A DNA stretch of 62,000 nt from Bacillus sp. RO3 (GCF_012911895.1 NZ_JAAXCV010000016.1:1-62000); one strand, 5' to 3'; shown: positions 52,048 to 60,936, counted from the first letter of the stretch. Notes: a model not told the origin generated them from the sequence alone. Translations and numbers: made by a program.

Positions 52048-52075
52048 AAAAAAAAGAGACCGTCAAGGCCTCTCC
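52048..52075 (-). terminator. Intrinsic terminator of ywbE
   Basis: On the minus strand AGAGGCC pairs imperfectly with GGTCTCT and is followed by eight T. Confidence 0.6.
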
Positions 52076-52080
52076 TTCTC

Positions 52081-52275
52081 TTATTGTATAATGTTCTTCA
52101 CCCTGCCAACCTGGCCATCCTGTAACCGGACTTTGATGCCATGGGGATGATTGGATGAATTGGTTAAGATATCTTTCACAATCCCACGAGTGAGTTTGTT
52201 TGTTCGTTGGTCTTTTTTCAAGACGATGTCCACTTCAAGACCAGGCCTTATATTGGTACGCTGTTGTCCACTCAT
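52081..52275 (-). CDS. ywbE: YwbE family protein
   Basis: A 64-residue protein. It matches B. subtilis YwbE: RPGLEVDIVLKKDQRTNKLTRGIVKDILTNSSNHPHGIKVRLQDGQVGRVKNI. The family is a small KOW-like domain of unknown function. ATG 52275 follows GGAG at six bases. A longer reading frame to 52287 has no better site. Confidence 0.92.
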   Translation of the reverse strand: MSGQQRTNIRPGLEVDIVLKKDQRTNKLTRGIVKDILTNSSNHPHGIKVRLQDGQVGRVKNIIQ

Positions 52276-52320
52276 TCTATTCTCCATTTCTTCGGGTGAT
52301 TTTTACCGCATCACCCAGAA

Positions 52321-52551
52321 CTAGTCTTCGTCCTTCACATCGATATCTTCAGGAATCGGCTCACTTAAATATTCAGCGAGCTGCCGCTTCATTTTCTCCA
52401 TTTGCTCCAGGTGCTGATTAAATTGATCACGGTAAAGCAAATATTGTTGCCCGTCATGGACTGCCCGTATTTTCTTCTGTTGAACGAGGCTTTCGATATA
52501 CGATTCAGGCAGGGACAGATATTCGGCTGTTTCTTTAATCGTCATATACAT
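52321..52551 (-). CDS. Excisionase/MerR-like small HTH protein
   Basis: A 76-residue DNA-binding protein. The HTH is MTIKETAEYLSLPESYIESLVQQKKIRAVHDGQQYLLYRDQFNQHLEQM, the HTH_17 (excisionase-like) fold. Phage or integrase genes are absent nearby, so it is probably a chromosomal regulator. RBS GAGGAAG. Confidence 0.8.
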   Translation of the reverse strand: MYMTIKETAEYLSLPESYIESLVQQKKIRAVHDGQQYLLYRDQFNQHLEQMEKMKRQLAEYLSEPIPEDIDVKDED

Positions 52552-52567
52552 CGGCTATCTTCCTCGC

Positions 52568-53944
52568 TCATTGTATGAACTCGATCTTGGCAACGGCTTC
52601 GCAATGCATCGTTTGGGGGAACATGTCAACAGGCTGGATTTCAGTTGCTTTGTATCCCCCATCTTCAAGAATTCTTAGATCCCGGGCAAGGGTTGCAGGG
52701 TTGCAGGATACATACACTACGCGTTTGGGCTTCATGGAAAGAATGGTATTCAACAGGGCTTCATCACAGCCCTTTCGTGGAGGGTCCACGACAAGAACGT
52801 CAGCCTTGATCCCTTCTTTATACCAATCGGGAATGACCACTTCCGCAGGTCCTGCTTTGAATTCCACATTCTTCATACCATTCAGTGCAGCATTATGCTT
52901 CGCATCTTCTATCGCCTGCGGAACGATTTCCACTCCATAAACCTTCTTTGCCTTCTGTGCAAGGAATAAGGAGATCGTCCCAATCCCGCAATAGGCATCA
53001 ATGACGGTTTCTTCTCCCTGCAGGTCCGCATACTCCAATGCTTTATCGTAGAGTACCTTGGTTTGTTCCGGATTCACCTGATAGAAGGATCTGGCAGAAA
53101 TGGCGAACTTCACGTCTCCGATAAAATCGTGGATCACGCCTTCCCCCCACAGGACTTGGGTGGTGTCTCCCATGATGACGTTCGTCTTTTTAGGATTCAC
53201 GTTATGAATGATGGACTTTAATCCTTCAATATTCTTAACGAGGGCTTCCACGATTGCATCCTTATGCGGAAGCTCAGGTGTCCGGGTCACCAACACCACC
53301 ATCACCTCACCCGTCGTATACGCCGTCCGGGTCATGATATGACGGAGCACCCCTTTATGGTTCTTTTCATCATAGGGACGGACCTTCAATCCCTGGCATA
53401 TATCCTTCACATGCTGAATCACTTCATCATTTTTTTCATATTGAATGATGCATTTATCCATATCGATGATTTCATGACTGCGCTTTTGATAAAATCCGGC
53501 TACGAACCGGCCATCCTTTTCCCCAACGGGCACTTGTGCTTTATTGCGGTAGCGCCATGGTTCTTCCATTCCAAGGACTGGGTGCACACGTATGTCATCA
53601 AGCTTACCGATCCGCTGCATGACATCACGGACATTCTTCTCTTTTGCTTTCAGCTGGCCTTCATAGGTCATGTGCTGAATCTGACATCCCCCACATTCCT
53701 TGTATATGGGGCATGGAGGATCCTGGCGAAACGGACTCTCTTTCGTCCGTTCTGTCAGCCTTCCGAAGCCATAGCCTTTGCTTGATTTGACGACTTTCAC
53801 AATGCCCTCTTCCCCAGGAAGTGCATCGGGAACGAATAAAGGGTATCCGTCCACTTTCATCACACCATTCCCGTCATGGGTCAGGTCTTCAAATACCGCT
53901 TCATCTATATAATCATTTTTTTGAACGGGTGCTTTTTTACTCAC
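52568..53944 (-). CDS. rlmCD: 23S rRNA (uracil-C5)-methyltransferase RlmCD
   Basis: A 458-residue SAM-dependent enzyme that methylates U747 and U1939 of 23S rRNA in B. subtilis. A TRAM domain occupies residues about 1-65. The Fe-S cysteines are C78, C84, C87 ([12 protein letters not shown]) and one near 166. The methyltransferase core has [14 protein letters not shown] for SAM binding, DPPRKGCDE and the catalytic [10 protein letters not shown]. Start GTG 53944 with RBS AAAGGAAG. Confidence 0.94.
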   Translation of the reverse strand: MSKKAPVQKNDYIDEAVFEDLTHDGNGVMKVDGYPLFVPDALPGEEGIVKVVKSSKGYGFGRLTERTKESPFRQDPPCPIYKECGGCQIQHMTYEGQLKAKEKNVRDVMQRIGKLDDIRVHPVLGMEEPWRYRNKAQVPVGEKDGRFVAGFYQKRSHEIIDMDKCIIQYEKNDEVIQHVKDICQGLKVRPYDEKNHKGVLRHIMTRTAYTTGEVMVVLVTRTPELPHKDAIVEALVKNIEGLKSIIHNVNPKKTNVIMGDTTQVLWGEGVIHDFIGDVKFAISARSFYQVNPEQTKVLYDKALEYADLQGEETVIDAYCGIGTISLFLAQKAKKVYGVEIVPQAIEDAKHNAALNGMKNVEFKAGPAEVVIPDWYKEGIKADVLVVDPPRKGCDEALLNTILSMKPKRVVYVSCNPATLARDLRILEDGGYKATEIQPVDMFPQTMHCEAVAKIEFIQ

Positions 53945-54022
53945 GTATATCTTCCTTTACGAATTCCTTTTTGAGACTCTACTGATTGTACCATAAATGA
54001 AGGGGGAGAATGAAATGGTTGG

Positions 54023-54033
54023 AGGTCCGTCCC
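54023..54033. repeat. Dispersed AGGTCCGTCCC motif
   Basis: One of four copies in this window (others: 31478-31488, 59128-59138 inverted, 59294-59304). It lies just upstream of a terminator. Confidence 0.7.
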
Positions 54034-54042
54034 CAGTGTATG

Positions 54043-54075
54043 AAAAACCATCGAACCCAAAGGGACGATGGTTTT
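54043..54075. terminator. Bidirectional intrinsic terminator
   Basis: AAAACCATCG pairs with CGATGGTTTT around a 12-nt loop. It lies between rlmCD and the small gene at 54081. Confidence 0.75.
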
Positions 54076-54080
54076 CTCTT

Positions 54081-54452
54081 TCATGGTGAGGGGATGTCTC
54101 TGTGGTCTGCCGCATGGATGGACTCGATTGCCTGCTTCAGGTATAGCTTGAAGGTTCCGCCCTTTTCAATTTCGGTCTCTTCAAGAGATTCCATGATACA
54201 TTTAAAATTATCGATAAGGTGATCGGATTTCATGCCCCTGCTCACCAGTATACTGTTCAACCAAAGGGCATAATCCGAAAATATCTTTGATTCACTTATA
54301 TCGGCAGCTGACTCAAGGTAGTTAAAGTGATGAATATTATCTTCATAACATTTCTTTCGGCCCGCTTCTCCGAATTTTTCATGCAGTTCCGGATAGCGGT
54401 CATACAATTTTGAAATGGATTCATCTATGACTCTTTTATACTTATTTTCCAT
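54081..54452 (-). CDS. Uncharacterised helical protein (123 aa)
   Basis: A soluble, mostly helical protein (VIDESISKLYDRYPELHEKFGEAGRKKCYEDNIHHFNYLESAADISESKIFSDYALWLNSILVSRGMKSDHLIDNF). This resembles the helical segment often found before a cobalamin-binding domain in B12-dependent photoreceptor or methyltransferase regulators, but no B12 domain is here. Its start ATG overlaps the stop of the preceding monooxygenase-like gene by one base (TGATG), so the two are coupled. The function is not assigned. Confidence 0.5.
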   Translation of the reverse strand: MENKYKRVIDESISKLYDRYPELHEKFGEAGRKKCYEDNIHHFNYLESAADISESKIFSDYALWLNSILVSRGMKSDHLIDNFKCIMESLEETEIEKGGTFKLYLKQAIESIHAADHRDIPSP

Positions 54453-54757
54453 CAGTAGGCCACCACCTTGAACCGGTGGATGGACGGGATGATGGATGCC
54501 AATTCCTGATCCGGGTATTTCTTTTCCAACTCATGAATCCGCTTATAGTCTTCACTCTGCACCCACGACATAAACTGTTCTTTCGAGTCCCATTCCATAT
54601 GGACTGTCATTTCTCCCGGCTTTTTCTCGTTTTGCAACAGGAGGAACCGTTGAAACCCATCAGCCTTGTCGACTATTCCTGAACGGGAATGGTAGATTGA
54701 AATCACTTCATCCGACTTTTCATCAGGAACTACGAACGTTGAATGTACGATATACAT
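54452..54757 (-). CDS. Antibiotic-biosynthesis-monooxygenase (ABM) family protein, HmoA-like
   Basis: A 101-residue ferredoxin-like-fold protein with an N-terminal STFVVPDEKSDEVISIYHSRSGIVDKADGFQRFLLLQ and a C-terminal VHMEWDSKEQFMSWVQSEDYKRIHE. This form is typical of HmoA/HmoB-type heme-degrading monooxygenases and related ABM enzymes. Heme use is not proved because the N/W/H residues were not fully checked. It leads a two-gene unit. Confidence 0.75.
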   Translation of the reverse strand: MYIVHSTFVVPDEKSDEVISIYHSRSGIVDKADGFQRFLLLQNEKKPGEMTVHMEWDSKEQFMSWVQSEDYKRIHELEKKYPDQELASIIPSIHRFKVVAY

Positions 54758-55082
54758 TGAAATTCACCCTTCCAGTGGCCTATTGTCCGACATGCTTTTT
54801 ATTCAATGTATCACAGGAACGGAGTTCTGGGGAATACAAAATTTTACATGATGAACGATTGACCTTCCTTTCCTCTAAAACATCTCTGCGTTATCCCATA
54901 CTCTTTTTTTCAACAGGCAGAAGGCCGTATCATTCTAGGCATCCTATAAGGACCAGGTTTTTAACAGGATCATGTAATCCTCCTTTTTCTTAGATATACT
55001 GTTAAAAGTTACCGCGTTTTATCCGATGCACAAAGGGTACAATGGTATGTGCAACAATTCTAGAAAGAGAAGGTAGATAAAC
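54758..55082. other. 325-bp region between divergent genes
   Basis: It holds no obvious gene, repeat or riboswitch. The GATATACTGTTAAAAG segment near 54991-55006 could be a weak promoter for the following membrane protein. Confidence 0.4.
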
Positions 55083-55433
55083 ATGAACCCAGACTTCTTA
55101 GTAAACCTTATCCTCGTAGGAAATGTTTTTCTTGGAGTGTTATTCGCTCTCAAGTCAAGAAGATGGTGGCTACCCTACGTCTTGATTGCCGTCACTTTTT
55201 TAACCTTGACCTTTGGATTCGGGGCCTCCCTGTTGCTTAACAAAGAATCGATCCTTGCCCATTTATTTGTATTTGTCGTCGGGCAGCTTATTTGGGTGTT
55301 TGCGTTTGTCATAGTCGCCCACATTCTGTCCTGGATCGTGAGGAAAGTTCCTTTCCGCCACAAACAACAGATTGGATGGGGCTTCTTGATCGGATTTCCC
55401 CTGAGTTTCAGTGTATTTCTGTTCGTGAACTGA
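55083..55433 (+). CDS. Small membrane protein (116 aa)
   Basis: Four hydrophobic segments with a positive C-terminus (IVRKVPFRHKQQIGW). The family is not recognised. RBS AGAGAAGG precedes ATG 55083. It sits alone between two terminators. Confidence 0.65.
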   Translation: MNPDFLVNLILVGNVFLGVLFALKSRRWWLPYVLIAVTFLTLTFGFGASLLLNKESILAHLFVFVVGQLIWVFAFVIVAHILSWIVRKVPFRHKQQIGWGFLIGFPLSFSVFLFVN

Positions 55434-55484
55434 GGGTATTGTTAAATACACGCCGGTACGGAATACAAAACTTCACAAGCATAT

Positions 55485-55522
55485 AAAAAAGGAATGCCAT
55501 AACCCCTGTGGCATTCCTTTTT
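55485..55522. terminator. Bidirectional intrinsic terminator
   Basis: AAAAAAGGAATGCCA pairs with TGGCATTCCTTTTT. It lies between the membrane protein gene and the convergent dgkB. Confidence 0.88.
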
Positions 55523-55527
55523 CATCA

Positions 55528-56442
55528 CTATTCAGCTATATCTTCCGGACGGATTTTATCTAGTGGGACAAATACCTGCAGATGGCGGTACAGATTTTCA
55601 AATTCTGCAGGAAGGACTCCTCCAAGCTCTCCATCTACATTCAGCTGTACCTTATCTTTCGCTTTGATCTTGATTCGGTTGGCCTTAGTGTAAATGACAT
55701 TCGGATCATTTACGTGCTCACCGCGGACAGCCAAAGTCGCAATCCGGATAAACTCAGCCAGATTCGTCTTCTTTAAAATGAGAAGAGAAAACAGACCGTC
55801 ATTAATCGAAGCATCGGGAGCCAATTTTTCGAAGCCTCCAACCGAGTTCGTCAATCCAATGAGGAATAGCATCGCTTCTCCTTCGAACAGCTTTCCATCA
55901 TACTCGATGGAAACATCAGTCGGCTTGATGGATGGAAGCATTTCAATCCCTTTAAGATAGTAGGCCAGCTGTCCTATCATCGTCTTAAGCTTACTTGGAA
56001 CTTCATAGGTTAACTCGGTGATTCTTCCCCCACCGGCTATATTGATGAAGTAGCGCTCGTTCATCCGCCCGATATCGACAGGAATCGTATCACCTTTTGT
56101 GATGATATCAATGGCAGAGCCGATGTCCCTCGGAATGTGCAGAGCACGGGCAAAGTCATTGGTCGTACCCATTGGCACAATTCCAAGCTTCGGCCGGTAG
56201 TCCTGCTCAGCCAGTCCGTTGACTACTTCATTCAGAGTCCCATCTCCACCTGCAGCCACTACGACATCATACTTGCGTTCTACTGCAATGCGGGCCGCTT
56301 CCGTTGCATCGCCTTCACAAATGGTTGCGTGTACGGACGTTTCATATCCTGCCTGTTCCAATTTAATTAATACTTCTGCAAGGTGCTTTTTGAATAGCTC
56401 ACGTCCAGAAGTAGGATTATAAATAATTCTTGCTCGTTTCAT
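55528..56442 (-). CDS. dgkB: Diacylglycerol kinase DgkB
   Basis: A 304-residue lipid kinase, phosphorylating diacylglycerol to phosphatidic acid for lipoteichoic-acid turnover. Motifs are IYNPTSGRE, VVAAGGDGTLNEVVNGL (the GGDGT nucleotide loop), PMGTTNDFAR, and KDKVQLNVDGELGG. In B. subtilis, dgkB (yerQ) adjoins rlmCD (yefA). The two are also near here, with small genes inserted. Confidence 0.94.
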   Translation of the reverse strand: MKRARIIYNPTSGRELFKKHLAEVLIKLEQAGYETSVHATICEGDATEAARIAVERKYDVVVAAGGDGTLNEVVNGLAEQDYRPKLGIVPMGTTNDFARALHIPRDIGSAIDIITKGDTIPVDIGRMNERYFINIAGGGRITELTYEVPSKLKTMIGQLAYYLKGIEMLPSIKPTDVSIEYDGKLFEGEAMLFLIGLTNSVGGFEKLAPDASINDGLFSLLILKKTNLAEFIRIATLAVRGEHVNDPNVIYTKANRIKIKAKDKVQLNVDGELGGVLPAEFENLYRHLQVFVPLDKIRPEDIAE

Positions 56443-56721
56443 ACCCCATCATCCTAATCTGTATTAATTCCGAAACTCGTCCTTCTATATACCATCTTAT
56501 AACATCATATACCAATCATTTTTTTTTCATGCAATATTCGTCCCGGCAGGCTGTTTTATAAGAAAGCATCTACCGGTCAATATCATAACTCTTTTCACGG
56601 AAAAAATCTAATGAAAATTAAAAATCAGCCTGCTCTATCCAATGGATATTGTTACAAAAAATACATAAATCCAGATTTTCCCTCGTACTGTTTATAGATT
56701 ACTAATCATGGGGGTGCTCGA

Positions 56722-57177
56722 ATGGATTGGTTGATTCTTTCACATGTGCTGTCGGCCATTATTGGAGTTGGTCCTACATTCTTTGCTCATGTTTTGACAC
56801 GTCCTGACCAAACCGTTGAACAATTAAAGGTGACGACGGAATTGAATAGACGATTGGAGTACTTCCCTAAAATCGGAGGAAGTATCGCCGTATTAACTGG
56901 GTTCATCCTTTTTTTCACAGGGGACTATGGCCATTTTACACAGTTGTGGATCCTTGGGTCCGTCATCCTTTATATTCTCATTCAGCTCATTGTCATCGCC
57001 TTAATCACACCTGCCTCTAAAAAAATCAACAAATGGGTATCTTTACCGGAGCATGAACATCTTACAGGTGCGCCTCCAGAAGAAATCCAGCGTTATATAG
57101 TGATCATCCAGCGCTACTTTTATCTTGCTTCCTCTCTTGGTGTGCTCTTATTTATATTGATGATCTTGAAGCCTTGA
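56722..57177 (+). CDS. DUF2269-like membrane protein (151 aa)
   Basis: Four membrane segments: SHVLSAIIGVGPTFFAHVL, IGGSIAVLTGFILFFTG, LWILGSVILYILIQLIVIALI, and YFYLASSLGVLLFILMILK, with a short loop in the middle. It resembles DUF2269 proteins. Function unknown. GGGGGTG precedes ATG 56722. Confidence 0.75.
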   Translation: MDWLILSHVLSAIIGVGPTFFAHVLTRPDQTVEQLKVTTELNRRLEYFPKIGGSIAVLTGFILFFTGDYGHFTQLWILGSVILYILIQLIVIALITPASKKINKWVSLPEHEHLTGAPPEEIQRYIVIIQRYFYLASSLGVLLFILMILKP

Positions 57178-57356
57178 TGAGGGGGGAACTGAGGGAAGTC
57201 TCTGCCTCACAGAGGTATATTTCCTTATGAATGGATGGTTATGTTTTGATCTGCTTCAAACGGTTTATTGTGCCTTTACGCAGTTATTTGGGCCACATGA
57301 ACTCCGCCGCGTATTAAACAGGTACACGCCCTCTGCCCATCCGGAAATACAACAAT

Positions 57357-57396
57357 AAAAAACCACCCAGAATATCAACCCGATATTCTGGATGGC
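57357..57396 (-). terminator. Intrinsic terminator of the N-acetyltransferase gene
   Basis: On the minus strand CCAGAATATC pairs with GATATTCTGG, and the T-run follows (GGTGGTTTTTTATTG). Confidence 0.8.
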
Positions 57397-58194
57397 TTAT
57401 GGGAACAGCTTGATATTCCGCTGTTGTAAAAACTGGATGGACTCCTGAAGGGACGAAGAATCAAAGTGATAGACTTCTCTTACGATATCTTTCCATTTCT
57501 CAAGATCTTTCATCTGATACTCCCGGATGTTTCGATAGGTCATCACTTTCAAGGTCTCATTGCGCAGGAAGTAGCACTGATTGCCCTGGAAACGGACTGC
57601 GGTGATTCTTCTCATCGTAATGTTCTCATCAGAATCCAAATAGGATGCTTCTATATCCGCTTCCAGTTCTTCTTCCTCCAATGGATTCCACTCAATGGTT
57701 TTCTTCACGAAGGATTTACCATTTGAGCGTCGATCCACTTCAAATTCACGGATGTCTTTCTGGGTGAAGATGATTTCTTCCCCGAAACCATGAAGAAGAT
57801 GCCTCTGTCTCGCCTCGAGCTCCACGGGCTTCATGATCGGTGACCCGTATCCAACGTCTACATATAGTTTCCGATCATCGATGGTGACCATCAAACCTAG
57901 ATGCCCCGGCTGTACTCTGACAAATTGACACTTGAATCCCAATGTCTTCAGCAGTCTGCCAAAGTTAATATTCAAGGTGAAACAGGTGCCTCCCCATCCC
58001 TTGGAGTGGAGGTTCTCTGCAAAGGTATCCAACGAAGGCACAAACGAGTCTCCTTGTGAGAAGTAATAAAATTTACTGAAGGTCTCATAGGGAATTCTGA
58101 TCAAGTGCTGCTGGATAAGCCTTTGCAAATAGTTCAATGTAGGGGGCTCTATTTCCATATTAAAATAGTTCACATATTTTATTGCTGCTTCCAA
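57397..58194 (-). CDS. Arylamine N-acetyltransferase
   Basis: A 265-residue NAT enzyme that transfers acetyl from acetyl-CoA to arylamines or hydrazines. The catalytic triad is C71 (GWGGTCFTLN), H98 (QPGHLGLMV) and D113 (YVDVGYG). The usual RGGYC is WGGTC here. It starts at TTG 58194, 15 bp after the methyltransferase stop, so the two form an operon with the methyltransferase upstream. Confidence 0.9.
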   Translation of the reverse strand: MEAAIKYVNYFNMEIEPPTLNYLQRLIQQHLIRIPYETFSKFYYFSQGDSFVPSLDTFAENLHSKGWGGTCFTLNINFGRLLKTLGFKCQFVRVQPGHLGLMVTIDDRKLYVDVGYGSPIMKPVELEARQRHLLHGFGEEIIFTQKDIREFEVDRRSNGKSFVKKTIEWNPLEEEELEADIEASYLDSDENITMRRITAVRFQGNQCYFLRNETLKVMTYRNIREYQMKDLEKWKDIVREVYHFDSSSLQESIQFLQQRNIKLFP

Positions 58195-58209
58195 TTCCGA
58201 TCACTCTTT

Positions 58210-58986
58210 CTAGTTTTTCATCACACAGACTGTAAATTGGTGCTGAAGAGTAAACTCTTGAAGAGCAGGATAACGCCCGGACAGGAACGTATGTATAGAT
58301 TGCAGTATTGTCTCCTTCTCACTATCCGCTACATGAGAGAGCCAGGACAGGGAGCCTACATTCTCGCACCATGACTGTATCGTAAAGTCGACTGGGTAAT
58401 GAAATGTATAAAAATCCTTCAAGTTAAAGCCGGTTTCCTGCCATTCTACCAGCCACTCCACTGGAAATCCATTCAATTGATTCCCTTCGGCCTTTGATCC
58501 GGGAGGGAACATATCAATATATTCTTCTAAGAAAGCGATTGTGTCCTTTACCACTTCATGATGTGAAAGGAAATGGGAGTCACTCACAATGAATGTTCCG
58601 TTTTCCTTTAAGATCCGCTTCATTTCAACTACCGCCCTTGGACGGTCGAATAAATGCCAGCTTCTATGAACCATGGTGATATCATAGGATTGATCTGGCA
58701 AATTGGTCGATTCAGCTGTTCCTGAAAGATATGGGATATCCAGGTAGAGCTTACTCTCAATATTTTGTGCCGTTTTTATAAGCTCAATCGATGGTTCAAC
58801 CCCGATAACCTCGGCTCTGCGCTTGTGAAGCTTCCGCGTCATGGCACCCGTTCCGGATCCGATTTCAGCCACTCTCTTGCCTTCCCACACAATTCCCCTT
58901 ACTCTTAACGTATCAAAAAACTGATGTGGTATATCATCACAAGACGCAGCACGACGGGAGGCCACATTCCCCAAATTAACTTCCAT
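58210..58986 (-). CDS. Class I SAM-dependent methyltransferase
   Basis: A 258-residue Rossmann-type methyltransferase: motif I is VAEIGSGTGAMTRKL, motif II IGVEPSIELIK, and motif IV YDITMVHRSWHLFDRPR. The substrate is unknown. The Trp/His-rich C-terminus (FHYPVDFTIQSWCENVGSLSWLSHV) suggests a small-molecule substrate. It leads an operon with the N-acetyltransferase. Confidence 0.85.
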   Translation of the reverse strand: MEVNLGNVASRRAASCDDIPHQFFDTLRVRGIVWEGKRVAEIGSGTGAMTRKLHKRRAEVIGVEPSIELIKTAQNIESKLYLDIPYLSGTAESTNLPDQSYDITMVHRSWHLFDRPRAVVEMKRILKENGTFIVSDSHFLSHHEVVKDTIAFLEEYIDMFPPGSKAEGNQLNGFPVEWLVEWQETGFNLKDFYTFHYPVDFTIQSWCENVGSLSWLSHVADSEKETILQSIHTFLSGRYPALQEFTLQHQFTVCVMKN

Positions 58987-59127
58987 TTACACTCTTCCCC
59001 TATCATAATTGATTTTCCCACACATACACGTTACGATTTCATGTCAACTCCATCACAATCCATAGGCAACAACATACCTACTACATTCTGTATCCACCCC
59101 TCAAACTCCTGCTCATTCACGGATAGA

Positions 59128-59304
59128 GGGACGGACCTTGTAAATTTTTATATTGTTATAGTTAAATAGTTGGTGAATCCTTCCTTACTCTAAGGAATTA
59201 TCCTGTTTTGCTGGGTTGTAAACCTTTAGATAAATTATATTTCTATCATTTGATAAGGGAAATGGGAAAGAGGAAGAGAGCCATAAGGTACAGAGGTCCG
59301 TCCC
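59128..59304. repeat. MITE-like 177-bp element with 11-bp terminal inverted repeats
   Basis: GGGACGGACCT (59128-59138) and AGGTCCGTCCC (59294-59304) are perfect inverted repeats, extended by TGTA/TACA. The inside is AT-rich with no reading frame. Single ends occur at 31478 and 54023. It could be a miniature inverted-repeat element or a dispersed Bacillaceae repeat. Confidence 0.55.
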
Positions 59305-59320
59305 CAATAAAAACTCCAAT

Positions 59321-59350
59321 AAAAAAACGGTCATTAGACATGACCGTTTG
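59321..59350 (-). terminator. Intrinsic terminator of the XRE regulator gene
   Basis: On the minus strand AAACGGTCAT pairs with ATGACCGTTT around GTCTA, followed by TTTT. Confidence 0.85.
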
Positions 59351-59364
59351 AGATGTAATGATCG

Positions 59365-59745
59365 TTAGTTGCTTGTTCCAGCTGCGATCCGCTTTACGTT
59401 TTCTTCGGCGGTTCTGGTCAGGTCTGGAGTGAATCCGTTTTTCATTCGATTGTTTTCTTCTTTGAAGTAGGCTAGAACTTCTTCGTCAAATTCTACTTCA
59501 ATGAGATCACGAATGTCTGTAATTCTAAGGGCGATCATAATGGAAACAAGATGAGCCACGGTTAAGGATTTCTTCTTGAAATTCACTAGCTCATTAATCG
59601 TCGCCACTCTTAACCCTGTCAAGCGATGAAGATCGCCTTGTGTCAATCCTCGTTCACGCAAGATTTCTCCCAATTTAATGTGAATTTTATGGGGAAATTT
59701 ATTCAGTGCTTCAATTACAATGGTGTTTGTCTTTTGGTGAATCAT
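59365..59745 (-). CDS. XRE-family HTH transcriptional regulator
   Basis: A 126-residue protein with an HTH (ILRERGLTQGDLHRLTGLRVATINELVNFKKKSLTVAHLVSIMIALRITDIRDLIEV). The last about 40 residues form a separate tail (FKEENNRMKNGFTPDLTRTAEENVKRIAAG). It binds DNA as a repressor of unknown target. ATG 59745 has GAGGAG ten bases upstream. Confidence 0.85.
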   Translation of the reverse strand: MIHQKTNTIVIEALNKFPHKIHIKLGEILRERGLTQGDLHRLTGLRVATINELVNFKKKSLTVAHLVSIMIALRITDIRDLIEVEFDEEVLAYFKEENNRMKNGFTPDLTRTAEENVKRIAAGTSN

Positions 59746-59902
59746 GATGCTTCAACTCCTCATCATATACAATAGTAACGCGAATTCCGTCATTCGTGAA
59801 CCGGGAAAACCTTCCATGGTAACGGGTAGTTTTTACCATTCTATTTTGAGTGAGGGTGAAGACATGTCCGACTCTTGCACAAGACTGTTTTGTTGCAGTC
59901 AT
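59711..59902 (-). CDS. Small overlapping protein (63 aa), low confidence
   Basis: The frame overlaps the start of the XRE regulator gene by 35 bp and contains its ribosome-binding site. The C-terminal part (KTTRYHGRFSRFTNDGIRVTIVYDEELKHHDS) is protein-like, but no strong ribosome-binding site precedes it. The gene pair might be a small toxin-antitoxin-like unit. This is speculative. Confidence 0.35.
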   Translation of the reverse strand: MTATKQSCARVGHVFTLTQNRMVKTTRYHGRFSRFTNDGIRVTIVYDEELKHHDSPKDKHHCN

Positions 59903-59964
59903 TGCCGCTTTTATACTATCGACATAACTAGAGTATGCAAATCCATCCGATGCTCTCCGCTATT

Positions 59965-60531
59965 CTACATGAGTACATTTTGTACCAGGCTTGTTTTCAA
60001 GCTTTCATAAACTTCCTGCCATATTTCCTCGTCTTTCGTATACTGAGACGTTAACCTTTGAATCATTTCCTTTTGCTTTTCAGGGAAAAGTTCATGGTCC
60101 TTCGGTGGAAGCTTCGCCCGTTCATCATCGACGATCTTTTTCACCATAGGAGCTCTTGGTCCCCATACCAGCTTTTCATTCCCTTCACGGTCAATGAAAA
60201 TAAAAATGGGGATCGCTCTTGATATGCCATTTGTTAAGTATTGATCCATCAATTCAAGGTTTTCATCACGCAAAATCATGCGCACATCCATATTAGCTGA
60301 CTCCGCCACTTTCAACAGAACCGGGATATTCAGCATGGCATCCCCACACCAGTCTTCCGTGATGGCAATGACCCTGAGAGAATGCTCCCCTAATTGATTC
60401 AAGACGTCCAAGTCTTCTTCAGGAATCGTAAAGGCCTTTCTGATCGATGCTGTGTTTTCTTTATGAACCTTCATGCTTTCTATGTAATGTTCAGATGTCA
60501 TTCCTTTATCGAACCATTGTTCCAATTTCAT
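59965..60531 (-). CDS. Thioredoxin-like family protein with single Cys motif
   Basis: A 188-residue thioredoxin-fold protein. The motif is ITEDWCGDAMLNIP, with Cys followed by GDA, so the second Cys of CGPC is missing. The cis-proline segment is IPIFIFIDREGNEKLVWG. A monothiol or thiol-binding role is inferred. ATG 60531 follows GGAGG. The frame further upstream is not needed. Confidence 0.82.
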   Translation of the reverse strand: MKLEQWFDKGMTSEHYIESMKVHKENTASIRKAFTIPEEDLDVLNQLGEHSLRVIAITEDWCGDAMLNIPVLLKVAESANMDVRMILRDENLELMDQYLTNGISRAIPIFIFIDREGNEKLVWGPRAPMVKKIVDDERAKLPPKDHELFPEKQKEMIQRLTSQYTKDEEIWQEVYESLKTSLVQNVLM

Positions 60532-60662
60532 GTTTATTCCTCCCATAAAGCGCGGCACTCGAATTTAGTACCCTACACTTTTCATGAATTCTCACTATAG
60601 CATATTCATGTTTCTCTTATTCTACAAGTCATATCTATTTACGGGTCGGTTCAAATTTTCAA

Positions 60663-60691
60663 TTGTACGATTATGCCTGTAGGAATATAAT
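60663..60691 (+). promoter_or_regulatory. Orphan sigma-A promoter
   Basis: TTGTAC (60663-60668), 17-bp spacer, TATAAT (60686-60691). No protein gene follows on the plus strand. Confidence 0.55.
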
Positions 60692-60936
60692 ATAAGAAAA
60701 GCATTGCATTGGACATGAACCTTTTGTATGAAACTGTTCATAACGATGATTCAACAAGCAGCCTCCGAATCATAACGCCCCCTAAAGAAACCCATCATCT
60801 TGCAGAACGGAAGCTATCTTTAAAACAATGCAATAAAAAAAGGAATAGCATGATGCTACTCCTCGACTATATTTTCCAGAGGGGATGGATATAACTAGTC
60901 ATGGGAGAGAAGTATTCTACATACATGTTTCCTTAA

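Larger units (their letters stand above)
58987..59364. other. 378-bp intergenic region with MITE-like element
   Basis: It contains a 177-bp element (59128-59304) with 11-bp terminal inverted repeats and a terminator at 59321-59350. No gene is seen. Confidence 0.65.

Noticed and set aside
60709..60894. A 61-codon plus-strand frame after the orphan promoter
   Set aside because: No Shine-Dalgarno site lies before any start codon and the product has no recognisable features.
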